From assembly GCF_003054025.1 (NCBI RefSeq), contig NZ_QBKG01000001.1, forward strand, positions 186,001 through 250,000: a DNA stretch of 64,000 nucleotides. The letters run 5' to 3'. Below are positions 25,384 through 33,770 of this stretch, in pieces. The notes under the pieces are model-generated. The model was not told the DNA's origin. It worked only from the letters and a program-made list of their open reading frames with translations, and ran no database searches. The translations under genes were made by a program, and so were the position numbers. Within the stretch, counting starts at the first letter, position 1; each line of letters opens with the position of its first letter. The stretch is from Capnocytophaga leadbetteri (GTDB lineage: Bacteria; Bacteroidota; Bacteroidia; Flavobacteriales; Flavobacteriaceae).

Positions 25384-26727
25384 ATGAAACGTTTTAACCC
25401 TTTTTGTGTGATGGTGGCACTCTTCGCCCTCATCATTGCGGCTTGCAGCAAAGACGACAACAAAGTTGATAACAAGCCAGAAAACCCTAAAGAACTCATT
25501 TTAGAGAAAACCTCTCTAACCCTCAAGGTTGCCGAAACAGCCACTCTTACCGTCACTTCGGGCAATGGCTCTTATACTGTTAAGGTAGCCGACCAAGCGG
25601 TAGCCTCAGCTACTGTAACCCAAAACACCCTCAAAATCACCGCTATAGCACAAGGCGAAACAGTAGTAACGGTAGCCGATGCCAAAGGCAAAACCGCTTC
25701 TCTAAGTGTAACCGTTACGGGTATTTTTGCCGTGGTCGATAAGAGCGTCACGGTAGAAAACGGTGCTAAAACCGATGTAAAACTACAGAACGGACACGCT
25801 AATTACAATTGTGTGTGCGTACCCGAAGGGATAGTGTTAGTAAGTGCCAAAACCGATAATGTACTCAGTGTCGAAGGACTAAAGGTGGGCAGTGCTACTG
25901 TTACCGTTACCGATGTACAGAGTGGCAAGCAGGATATTTTTGAGGTGACGGTTACAGGTATGCCTTTCACTATAAGCAAAAACAGCTTTGTGTTAGAGGT
26001 AGGTAATACCGAGCAAGTTGCTATCACAAGTGGCAATCCTGACTATAAGGTACAATATTCTATTGAAAATGTAGTGAAAGCCCAAATAAACGGCAATGTT
26101 ATACACCTAACAGCCGTAGGGGCAGGAAAGGCCAACGTTATCATCACCGATGCCGCTCAGCAAAAAGCGACTATAGCGGTAACAGTAAACGGAGCTGTAG
26201 CAGGCGATATTTTTGATGTAGATGAAGGAGAAGACGAAAACGAAGGCGAGAAAGTAGTGTCGCTCAAAATGAATGCAGTGGCTACAGGGGCTATCACAAT
26301 CCCCGACGAAGGTACAGTACTCGATGCCTCAATATTCGATGGTAATAAAGACATCACTTCAGCTGATTTGAAGAACATCACAAAGATAGGCGACGGAGCT
26401 TTCAAAGCTACTACTAACCTTAAAAAAGTAGTGATGACAAAAGTTAAGAGCATAGGCGTACAAGCCTTTATTAGCTCGGGGCTTACCGAACTTACCCTCC
26501 CTGCTTCTATAGAAACCATCAAGTCAATGGCTTTTATGAATAACTATAGCCTTACAAAGGTAACGGTGCTCAATCCTACCCCGATAACCATAAGCCTCAA
26601 CACCTTTGCTACTTCAGCACAGAATCGCGAAAAACGAATTTTATATGTGCCTAAAGGAAGTAAAACAGCTTATGAAAACAATGAAAATTGGGCTAAAAAC
26701 TTCAAAGAAATAAGAGAACTTAATTAA
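25384..26727 (+). CDS. Surface lipoprotein with Ig-like repeats and a BspA-type LRR domain
   Basis: The 447-residue product has lipobox LIIAAC (Cys21) followed by SKDDN, close to the surface-export signal. Then come three Ig-like repeats of about 75 residues (40-115, 117-190, 193-265), an acidic linker (DVDEGEDENEGE), and a BspA-type leucine-rich-repeat domain (GDGAFKATTNLKKVVM, then LTELTLPASIETIKSMAF) capped by LYVPKGSKTAYE. BspA proteins bind host matrix or other bacteria; the ligand here is unknown. It has its own regulated promoter and terminator. LRR modules of the same kind occur in three genes downstream. Confidence 0.83.
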   Translation: MKRFNPFCVMVALFALIIAACSKDDNKVDNKPENPKELILEKTSLTLKVAETATLTVTSGNGSYTVKVADQAVASATVTQNTLKITAIAQGETVVTVADAKGKTASLSVTVTGIFAVVDKSVTVENGAKTDVKLQNGHANYNCVCVPEGIVLVSAKTDNVLSVEGLKVGSATVTVTDVQSGKQDIFEVTVTGMPFTISKNSFVLEVGNTEQVAITSGNPDYKVQYSIENVVKAQINGNVIHLTAVGAGKANVIITDAAQQKATIAVTVNGAVAGDIFDVDEGEDENEGEKVVSLKMNAVATGAITIPDEGTVLDASIFDGNKDITSADLKNITKIGDGAFKATTNLKKVVMTKVKSIGVQAFISSGLTELTLPASIETIKSMAFMNNYSLTKVTVLNPTPITISLNTFATSAQNREKRILYVPKGSKTAYENNENWAKNFKEIRELN

Positions 26728-26737
26728 TTTACTTGTA

Positions 26738-26778
26738 GGGGCAAATGGCAGAAAAAATGCTATTTGCCCCTTACTTTT
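26738..26778 (+). terminator. Terminator after the Ig/LRR lipoprotein gene
   Basis: A 12-bp stem GGGGCAAATGGC / GCTATTTGCCCC (26738-26749 with 26759-26770, one G-T wobble) is followed by TTACTTTTT. It separates this gene from the haem operon. Confidence 0.8.
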
Positions 26779-26946
26779 TATTAACAATATATCGCTTACA
26801 TTAACAATTGTGTGTTGATAATTAACAATTACATATTGTTTATATGTAATTTAGAATGTATAATTTATATTTGATAATCAGTGTTTTATGTTGTGTTAAA
26901 TAGTTAATCTTTCTTTTTTCTAAATAAAATCTGCAATATATTTGGA

Positions 26947-26973
26947 TTGAATATAAAATAGTTGTTACCTTTG
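26947..26973 (+). promoter_or_regulatory. Promoter of the haem/LRR/protease operon
   Basis: TTG at 26947-26949 and TACCTTTG at 26966-26973, 19 bases apart, followed by CACC, precede the first gene by 37 bases. The 23-bp inverted repeat of the two other promoters is not present here. The rest of the AT-rich 26779-26946 stretch shows no gene. Confidence 0.65.
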
Positions 26974-27010
26974 CACCAAAATAATTTTAAATTAAATAAT
27001 CTTCTTCGTA

Positions 27011-28171
27011 ATGAAAAAACTATTGATAGGGGCGATGGTTTGCCTGTCGCTCGCAGCGTTACAAAGCTGCAAAAAACAAGTAATTGAAGAGCGCGAAGAC
27101 ATAGTCGCAGGCTCTGAAATTATTAGCCAAGGTCGTACGCCCGACGAGTCTGACGGCAAGAAAGGCGACTACTTCATCAATACACTTACCAGCGAACTTT
27201 ATGGACCTAAAACCGATGCTGGGTGGGGAGCGCCCATACGTTTCGGTAGTAGTAACACCGCAGAGGCCAAAATACTTTCTGGGGCAGGGGCACCTTCACC
27301 TCGTACCGGTAGCGAAGGCGATTGGTATATCGACCTTAGTACGCGTACCCTCTACGGCCCTAAAGCCAATAACCAATGGGGTAGCGGCATAGTGCTGGGC
27401 GGCAATCCTAACAATGGTTCTAACCAAGACCCCGATGAGTCCCTACCCGATTTCCATATCAGCAAAATTGGGCAACCTACCCTCTTAGTATGGTCAAACC
27501 CTAAAACTGTCGAGGTGAATATGAACGCCAATAACCAACTCAAATTGGTTGAGGTAATCGGTAGAGAGGCTTTTGCTCAAAAACGTTCCTTAGAAAAAAT
27601 TACCATTGGCGATAAAGTACAACTAATCGAAAACCAAGCTTTTGAAAACAACTTCGCTCTCAAAGACATTATCTTCACTGCCGATAGCGAACTCGAACAT
27701 ATAGGCGTAGAAGCCTTTACAAAGTGCAATGCACTCAAAACTATAGGTCTACCTTCACGCCTTACCCTTATTGATAAATACGCTTTTCTTAGCTGTAAGT
27801 CGCTCGAAACGGTAGTCGTACCTGGCTCTTGCGAGCGTATTCTTTCTGAAGCTTTCAAAGAGTGCGAAAACCTCAAAAACGTTACCCTTAATGAGGGCGT
27901 TAAATTGGTGGATAACTTAGTGTTCGAAAAATGTTTCTCACTTACTAAGATTACTTTCCCTGCTTCTTTAACCGGTTTAGGCGAATTGCTTTTCAATGAG
28001 ACTACCCAAAAGATAAGCGTTACTTTCCTTGGGGCGGTTCCTCAAACTAATGACGATGCCAATCCTTTCGCAGGGGCTACTATCGAGCATATCTATGTGC
28101 CTTCACAGCACCTACAAGCCTACCGCGATAAGTTCACCGACTACGCCGATATTATACAAGCTATCCAATAA
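27011..28171 (+). CDS. Surface lipoprotein with two YGPK modules and an LRR domain
   Basis: The 386-residue product has lipobox ALQSC (Cys20). Residues about 50-135 contain two copies of a short module, GDYFINTLTSELYGPK...GWG and GDWYIDLSTRTLYGPK...WG, of a kind also seen in collagen-like and phage fibre proteins. From about residue 175 a BspA-type leucine-rich-repeat domain follows (IGREAFAQKRSLEKITIGDK) with the usual C-terminal strand HIYVPSQHLQAYRDK. It has the same architecture as the next gene, 21 bases downstream, so the two are a tandem duplication. It opens the haem operon; a role as surface adhesin or haemoprotein receptor is inference. Confidence 0.78.
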   Translation: MKKLLIGAMVCLSLAALQSCKKQVIEEREDIVAGSEIISQGRTPDESDGKKGDYFINTLTSELYGPKTDAGWGAPIRFGSSNTAEAKILSGAGAPSPRTGSEGDWYIDLSTRTLYGPKANNQWGSGIVLGGNPNNGSNQDPDESLPDFHISKIGQPTLLVWSNPKTVEVNMNANNQLKLVEVIGREAFAQKRSLEKITIGDKVQLIENQAFENNFALKDIIFTADSELEHIGVEAFTKCNALKTIGLPSRLTLIDKYAFLSCKSLETVVVPGSCERILSEAFKECENLKNVTLNEGVKLVDNLVFEKCFSLTKITFPASLTGLGELLFNETTQKISVTFLGAVPQTNDDANPFAGATIEHIYVPSQHLQAYRDKFTDYADIIQAIQ

Positions 28172-28192
28172 AAAGTAAAAAAATAATTCTAA

Positions 28193-29395
28193 ATGAAAAA
28201 TATAATTATCAGCTTGTGCGCGCTTTTGGCGTTCAGCACGGTGGGCTGTGTCAAACAGACCATTGAGCGCGTCAAAGTAAAAAGAGCCAGTGTCATACAC
28301 CTCAAAGATTATCCTCCTTCTATTGATGAGGGCAACATAGGCGACTATTATATAGATAGAAAAACAGGCTTGCTCTATGGCCCTAAAACCGATGAGCGCG
28401 GCTGGGGCAATACGCCTATTCGTTTAGTATCCGAAAAAGGCATCAACCCCAATACCATTCGCTCTGGCAAGGGTGCTCCCGATTTAACTATTGGCAATGA
28501 AGGCGACCTGTATTTAGATACCCAAAACCAAAAACTCTACGGGCCTAAGAAGAACAACAGCTGGGGCGTGGCCTACACTTTGGGCGATAACAACCCTTGG
28601 CATAACAATCAGCTTTCTAACTACAAGCTCTCCGACGACCGCAAAACGCTATTAGCGTGGCTCAATCCTCAAACGGTGCATATTGATATGCGCGCCGATG
28701 TAGGGCTCAGCCGTATTACCGCCATTCAAGAGAAAGCCTTTAGTTATCAATTTGGTGCAGGCGGGCACGAGGGCGTTTTTACTTCCGACCCTTATGCCGT
28801 TAAGACTATCATTCTACCTGCTACCGTTACCGAGATAGGCAAAAGTGCTTTCGAGGGGCTTTATCACCTCGAGATGCTCACCCTACCACGCGGACTTACC
28901 AAAATCCCTCGCAGTATGTGCAATGGCTGCGAACGCCTTAGTATTGTCAATTTTGAAGAGGGTATTACCGAGATAGAAGACTTTGCTTTTGCGCGTACTA
29001 AGATAGAAAAACTCACCATTCCGCGCTCTGTCAAAGAGATTAAGGGCTATGCATTTGCTTTTTGCGATAATCTCGATGAGCTCAAACTCCAAGAGGGATT
29101 AAAGAAGATAGCGGCACAAGCCTTTTTAGGTTGCGAAAAGCTAAAGGTTATTGATATACCTGAGAGTGTTACCAGCATAGGTAGTATAGGCGATTTCTCT
29201 TTCAGCTATTGTCCGGTAGAAACGGTAGTGCTACACTCGCGTACTATCCCTAAGTTCAGCAGTGTTGAGATATCCTTTAGGCGTACCCTCAAGAATGTGT
29301 ACGTGCCCGATGAAAGTTTAGAGTTGTACAAAAAATCTGACTGGGCAGACGATGCTTTCAAAGCCAAAATCAAACCAATGTCTCAAAGACACTAA
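28193..29395 (+). CDS. Surface lipoprotein, paralogue of the preceding gene
   Basis: The 400-residue product repeats the plan of its neighbour: lipobox FSTVGC (Cys19), two YGPK modules (GDYYIDRKTGLLYGPK and GDLYLDTQNQKLYGPK) and a BspA-type LRR domain (EIGKSAFEGLYHLEMLTLPR, CDNLDELKLQEGLKKIA) ending VYVPDESLELYKK. Its sequence has diverged clearly from the first copy, suggesting an old duplication. It is in the same transcript, with only 13 bases before the next start codon. Confidence 0.78.
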   Translation: MKNIIISLCALLAFSTVGCVKQTIERVKVKRASVIHLKDYPPSIDEGNIGDYYIDRKTGLLYGPKTDERGWGNTPIRLVSEKGINPNTIRSGKGAPDLTIGNEGDLYLDTQNQKLYGPKKNNSWGVAYTLGDNNPWHNNQLSNYKLSDDRKTLLAWLNPQTVHIDMRADVGLSRITAIQEKAFSYQFGAGGHEGVFTSDPYAVKTIILPATVTEIGKSAFEGLYHLEMLTLPRGLTKIPRSMCNGCERLSIVNFEEGITEIEDFAFARTKIEKLTIPRSVKEIKGYAFAFCDNLDELKLQEGLKKIAAQAFLGCEKLKVIDIPESVTSIGSIGDFSFSYCPVETVVLHSRTIPKFSSVEISFRRTLKNVYVPDESLELYKKSDWADDAFKAKIKPMSQRH

Positions 29396-29408
29396 TCAAT
29401 CTAACAAA

Positions 29409-30260
29409 ATGAACAAAATATATTATTTTCTTATAATGTTTTCGCTTGCCTTAGTAGCTTGCGATAAGCAAAAAGAAGACCCTAATCCCGAATTGCCTGC
29501 CCCTCCTAAGCCAGAAGCATCTGTTTCTCCCTTAGTAGGCGAATGGCGTTTGGTGAAGTTAGAAGAAGATGGTTACGAAACTAAGATGGAAAACTGCAAT
29601 CGCAAGAGTAGCTTAGTCTTTGGGGCAGACCAAACCGCTACCCGCACTACCTATCAGTATACCCCCAATACCGACCCTAATGATGCTAAAGACGCTTGCA
29701 ACTATGTAGTAGAAGCTAAAACCTACACTACTACCTTGCAGCAGTTAGTACTACAGTCGGTAGCCTCGTCTACTGCTACCGAGGCGTATACCTATAGCCT
29801 AACCACCGATACCTTGGTGATGGTGTACACCAATAGGGCAGGAGGGGTGCAGACAGCTACCTACCATAAGAACTACCAGTATGACCCTGTCAAAGAAATC
29901 ATCGGCACTTGGTATATTCACAGCCTTTGGCGCAATGACATTTATAATTATGACAAAGATTTAACCGATTTTTCGGGTTGTCGTTCGCAACAAAAGGTAG
30001 TGATTACCAAAGACTCTATTACTATGTATCAGTATCGCTATACTAAGAACAAATGCCGCGAAACAGTCTACAAAGGAGCTTACGAAATATCTGCTGGCTT
30101 GGGTATCATAAAGGTACGCAACAAGATAAGAGGCAAGGTAAATGTAGGCTTGCGCGAGTTTAGGCTCGGCAATGGCACGCTCGAGTTTTGGGGCTTTGTA
30201 AATGGCTTAGCAGGCGACTACGAAAATGAGTTTTACCGCAAAGAAAAAACATTCAAATGA
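29409..30260 (+). CDS. Lipoprotein with two lipocalin-like repeats
   Basis: From the ATG at 29409 the product has 283 residues with lipobox ALVAC (Cys18). Two internal repeats of about 110 residues begin with the lipocalin-like signature: LVGEWRLVKLEEDGYETK (about residue 44) and IIGTWYIHSLWRNDIYNYD (about residue 178). Each also has a conserved cysteine (ENCNRKSSLVF, FSGCRSQQKVV). Lipocalin-like barrels bind small hydrophobic molecules, which makes haem or a siderophore a possible ligand here. Its stop codon overlaps the start of the TonB receptor gene (ATGA). Confidence 0.7.
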   Translation: MNKIYYFLIMFSLALVACDKQKEDPNPELPAPPKPEASVSPLVGEWRLVKLEEDGYETKMENCNRKSSLVFGADQTATRTTYQYTPNTDPNDAKDACNYVVEAKTYTTTLQQLVLQSVASSTATEAYTYSLTTDTLVMVYTNRAGGVQTATYHKNYQYDPVKEIIGTWYIHSLWRNDIYNYDKDLTDFSGCRSQQKVVITKDSITMYQYRYTKNKCRETVYKGAYEISAGLGIIKVRNKIRGKVNVGLREFRLGNGTLEFWGFVNGLAGDYENEFYRKEKTFK

Positions 30261-32380
30261 GGCGCTCCATCCTACATAATATCGCTATCGTCTCGGTGCT
30301 GCTCTTCTCGGTAGTAACCGCTGCACAGCCTACTAAAACCGACAAGGTTATCGACCTTGAGGAGGTGGTAGTCTCGGGGCAAATAGAACCCCAGTCGGTC
30401 AAAAAGTCGGTCAAGAACGTGCAAGTCATTACCAAAGAGCAGATAAAAGGCGTTGGGGCTACCCATTTAGGCGAGGTGCTAAATCAGTATGTAAACCTCA
30501 ATATCCTTCCCGATGAGGGCAGTGGCAAGCAGAAGATTTCGCTCTATGGCTTAGGGGCTAACTACTTCAAGGTATTTGTAGACAATGTGCCGCTGGTAAG
30601 CGAAGACGGCTTAGGGGTCAATACCGACCTTTCGCAGATAAATGTAGATGATATTGAGCGCATAGAGATAGTCGAAGGGGCGATGGGCGTAACCCACGGT
30701 GCCAATGCGGTAACCGGTATTATGAACATCATCACCAAGAAAAAAGCAACCAATAAGTGGGATATTACCTACTCGCTTCAGGAGGAAACCCTCTCGCGCG
30801 AGTACAATTTTCTAAATAAAGGCAAACATTATCTCAACTTCCGAGCTGCTACCAATCTCTCTAAGCGTTGGTTTGCTTCTGTGGGTATGAATCGCAATAA
30901 CTTCAATGGCTTTTGGGGTAAGTACAAAGGCAAAAACTACTTGGGTACAGATGGGCTTAGGGGCTTTGAGCGCCAACCTTATTTTCTCTATCAAACCAAT
31001 GTAATGACTACCTATCAGGGCGATAGCTATAAGCTCATTTATCGCTTTGAGTATATGCGCGACCAGTACAACACTTACGACCGCACTGCCGAGCGCACCT
31101 ATAGTCCTCGTTATGGCGATTACACTTTTGGTAATGACCAGCGCGATTACTATTCGCGCCAGAACCACCAGCTTAACCTCAGTGGGTCACTTAGTCAGCT
31201 AAAGTACAACCTTACCGCTTCTTATCAGTATCAAGAGCGTGCTACCGAAACCTTCCGCTACCTTATTGATTATCATCACGAAATCAATAATGAAAAAAGG
31301 CGCAACCAGTCTATGGATGTGTTTTACTCATCGGGCTACCTCAGTGGGGCTTTGGCTAAGAAGAGATACCAATGGCAAGTAGGCTATGAGGCTGTGCGCA
31401 ATCAGGGCTATGCTATCATCCGCGACGAAGGTTCTACCGAAAAGTTCGTAGATAAAGCCATTGATAATTACGACCTTTATGCTTCTGTAGAAGCCAATAT
31501 CACCAAAAAAATTTCTATCCGTCCAGGAGCTCGCTACTCGCTACAGCGTTTGTTCAATAACCAATACGCCTATTCGTTGGGTGCGCGCTATCTCTTGCCT
31601 GCCAATGTCGAGCTACGCGCTTCAGTAGGACAAGCCTATCGCACACCTAACTTTCAAGAGTTGTATGTGCGCAATGTCTTTATAGGGCATATCTTTTTGG
31701 GCAATGAAAACTTAGTGCCTGAGCGCAGCTTCTCTACGGAGCTCAATGCCAAAAAGGTCTTTACTTTTGGCACTGATGCCGCTACTCAGCTTACTAGCAA
31801 CTTAGCCTTTAGCCACAATCGTATATACGATAAGATAGATAACATATTGTTAGAATTGCAAGGCGGTATGCCACACACTCAGTACCTCAATGTCAGCCGT
31901 TTTCTCAATAACAATATTATCACCACACATAGGTTTGTGTGGAACAATCTGGGGCTTACCTTAGGCGGGGCTTTTGTCTGGGTATCGCAGACAGATGATG
32001 TGTCAAAGATAAAGAAAGACGACCGTTTTCTCTTGAATATCAATGCCAATGCAGGGCTTGCCTATCAGTTGTCCAAAACGAACACCGTGCTTACGGCCAA
32101 TTATAAGTTCGTGGGCAAGTCGCAAATGTGGATGGCTACTACCGATGGGGCAGCGCTGGGTACCTTGTCGCCTTATGGTTGGGTCGATGCTTCCCTGCAA
32201 CAATCGTTTTGGCAGAAGCGCATCGACTTTGTTTTAGGTTGCCGCAATGTGCTAAACGTAATCAATACTACCCTTACCCAAACATCGCTATTGGGTATAA
32301 CCACCGAGCGCAATTACCCTATTGCCAACGGACGTATGTTTTATTTGAAACTCTCTTATAATCTGAATATTAAATATTAA
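30257..32380 (+). CDS. TonB-dependent receptor, HmuR-like haem type
   Basis: The 707-residue product has a signal peptide ending VVTAAQ, a TonB box (LEEVVVSG), a plug (LYGLGANYFKVFVDNVPLV; GANAVTGIMNIITKK) and a barrel ending with an aromatic-rich strand. In the barrel, YRTPNFQELY and NENLVPERS correspond to the FRAP and NPNL boxes typical of haem receptors. The next gene encodes an HmuY-like haem-binding lipoprotein, the HmuY-HmuR pairing known from Porphyromonas in swapped order. Haem import into the periplasm is therefore well supported but still inferred. It is coupled to the gene before it by a 4-base overlap. Confidence 0.87.
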   Translation: MRRSILHNIAIVSVLLFSVVTAAQPTKTDKVIDLEEVVVSGQIEPQSVKKSVKNVQVITKEQIKGVGATHLGEVLNQYVNLNILPDEGSGKQKISLYGLGANYFKVFVDNVPLVSEDGLGVNTDLSQINVDDIERIEIVEGAMGVTHGANAVTGIMNIITKKKATNKWDITYSLQEETLSREYNFLNKGKHYLNFRAATNLSKRWFASVGMNRNNFNGFWGKYKGKNYLGTDGLRGFERQPYFLYQTNVMTTYQGDSYKLIYRFEYMRDQYNTYDRTAERTYSPRYGDYTFGNDQRDYYSRQNHQLNLSGSLSQLKYNLTASYQYQERATETFRYLIDYHHEINNEKRRNQSMDVFYSSGYLSGALAKKRYQWQVGYEAVRNQGYAIIRDEGSTEKFVDKAIDNYDLYASVEANITKKISIRPGARYSLQRLFNNQYAYSLGARYLLPANVELRASVGQAYRTPNFQELYVRNVFIGHIFLGNENLVPERSFSTELNAKKVFTFGTDAATQLTSNLAFSHNRIYDKIDNILLELQGGMPHTQYLNVSRFLNNNIITTHRFVWNNLGLTLGGAFVWVSQTDDVSKIKKDDRFLLNINANAGLAYQLSKTNTVLTANYKFVGKSQMWMATTDGAALGTLSPYGWVDASLQQSFWQKRIDFVLGCRNVLNVINTTLTQTSLLGITTERNYPIANGRMFYLKLSYNLNIKY

Positions 32381-32396
32381 AAATCTTACTATTTAT

Positions 32397-33623
32397 ATGA
32401 AAAAAATAATTCTATCACTCAGTATTGCAGCCTTTATGTTTGGGGCTTGCCAAAAAGAATCAGAACCTGAAAAGAAACTGCCAGAGGGCAATGGCACTCA
32501 AACCAGCACTACCGAGCAAGGTACAGCCTCAGGTACTCTTAGCGTAAAACCGCTAACCCCTATCACAGTACAACCTGAGGTAGGAGGCGCTAATGAGCCT
32601 AACCAAGTATACATCGACCTTTCTACCGGAAAGACTACTCTAATTAAGCGCGACACTTGGCACTTAGCTTTCTATTGTGGTGATGACGATTTTAGAGTGC
32701 TCATCAACCCTGCTATTGCAATGTCAGCATTAGAGCAAGAAACTACCGATATAAATAAAAGGGTAGAAGAGGATAAAACCATACTGCTCAATACCGACCC
32801 TACCAACCCATCGCCTAACCACCTTGTTAGCCGTAGATTGATAGACGACCCTCGCGGTTATTTAGCTCCGCGCAATAACGAACCTGGTTCTGGTACAGCT
32901 ATCGCTGGTGTTTCAGCTAAAGACGAAGAAAACAAAGTATACCTACTTAGTATGGGCTTTGCTATCAGCGATAAAACTCCTGTAAAAGGAAGCGTAAATA
33001 TATTAGGAGCGCACAAAGGTTGGGGCAAAATACGGGTACTACGCGAAAACGGAAAGTATAAAGTGATGTTTGTGCCACGTACCGCTGCTACTGCTCCTGC
33101 TGCTGTTAAGACCTTTACAGTAGCCAAAAACGCAGCTTATAACTTTGTGTACTTAAACCTTGTCTCTGAGCAAATGGTGCAAGTAGAGCCTAAGAAAAAC
33201 GATTGGGATTTGTGCTATACCGCTGGGGTAGCTTGGCTTACTAACAAAGATTACGATGCGCGAAGCAATGTAACCCTTTACCCCGACCTGATAATCAATA
33301 ACATACACGCAGGTACTAAAGTAGCGCATACCAAACAGTTTGAAACTACTGAAAAAGCCTACGAAGCCTATAAAAATATCCCTTCCCAAATATTTTGGGA
33401 AACCACTGTCAAAGGAGCTAATTTCGATGGTGATAAATACAATCGTTTAGGCTTAGGCAAATCGTGGAGAGACCTGCCCAACGGAGGTACTATCCGTCCC
33501 TATTGGTATGTGGTTAGAGACGGCGAAGGCAATCACTTCAAACTCATAGTCAGAACAATGAAAAACGATGCGGGCGAGAGAGGCTATCCTACCATCGAGT
33601 ATCAATATGTACCCAAACAGTAA
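32397..33623 (+). CDS. HmuY-like haem-binding lipoprotein
   Basis: The 408-residue product has lipobox FMFGAC (Cys18) followed by QKESE, matching the surface-export signal. After a Thr-rich linker comes the HmuY fold, recognised by VYIDLSTGKTTLIKRDTWHL and the following FYCGDDDFRVLINPAIAMSA. HmuY proteins take haem from host carriers and pass it to a TonB receptor. The axial haem ligands differ between family members (His or Met pairs), and I cannot assign them here without a structure. It is 16 bases after the receptor gene. Confidence 0.88.
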   Translation: MKKIILSLSIAAFMFGACQKESEPEKKLPEGNGTQTSTTEQGTASGTLSVKPLTPITVQPEVGGANEPNQVYIDLSTGKTTLIKRDTWHLAFYCGDDDFRVLINPAIAMSALEQETTDINKRVEEDKTILLNTDPTNPSPNHLVSRRLIDDPRGYLAPRNNEPGSGTAIAGVSAKDEENKVYLLSMGFAISDKTPVKGSVNILGAHKGWGKIRVLRENGKYKVMFVPRTAATAPAAVKTFTVAKNAAYNFVYLNLVSEQMVQVEPKKNDWDLCYTAGVAWLTNKDYDARSNVTLYPDLIINNIHAGTKVAHTKQFETTEKAYEAYKNIPSQIFWETTVKGANFDGDKYNRLGLGKSWRDLPNGGTIRPYWYVVRDGEGNHFKLIVRTMKNDAGERGYPTIEYQYVPKQ

Positions 33624-33643
33624 TTGACAAAAGAGCCGATTTG

Positions 33644-33698
33644 GATATAGCTTGAGCGAACGATGAGCGAAGGATAAGCGAACAATAACCGAATGAAT
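33644..33698 (+). repeat. Five tandem 11-bp units, dispersed repeat family
   Basis: Units GATATAGCTTG, AGCGAACGATG, AGCGAAGGATA, AGCGAACAATA and ACCGAATGAAT follow each other exactly 11 bases apart. They share the pattern AGcGAAnGATA with the arrays at 25233-25276 and 42137-42186. They lie in the 147-base gap between hmuY and the protease gene. Confidence 0.75.
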
Positions 33699-33704
33699 CG
33701 CCCT

Positions 33705-33761
33705 CTAACGACTAGCGACTAGCGACTAACAACTAACGACTAACGACTAACAAACTAACGA
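33705..33761 (+). repeat. Eight tandem units of CTAACGA
   Basis: Seven-base units CTAACGA, CTAGCGA, CTAGCGA, CTAACAA, CTAACGA, CTAACGA, CTAACAAA and CTAACGA run up to 10 bases before the GTG start of the protease gene. Gain or loss of units could change the distance between upstream signals and the start. Confidence 0.8.
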
Positions 33762-33770
33762 CTAAAAAAA

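Noticed and set aside
33644-33761. Intergenic tandem repeats as a CRISPR array
   Set aside because: Units are 7 or 11 bases with no spacers and no cas genes are near.
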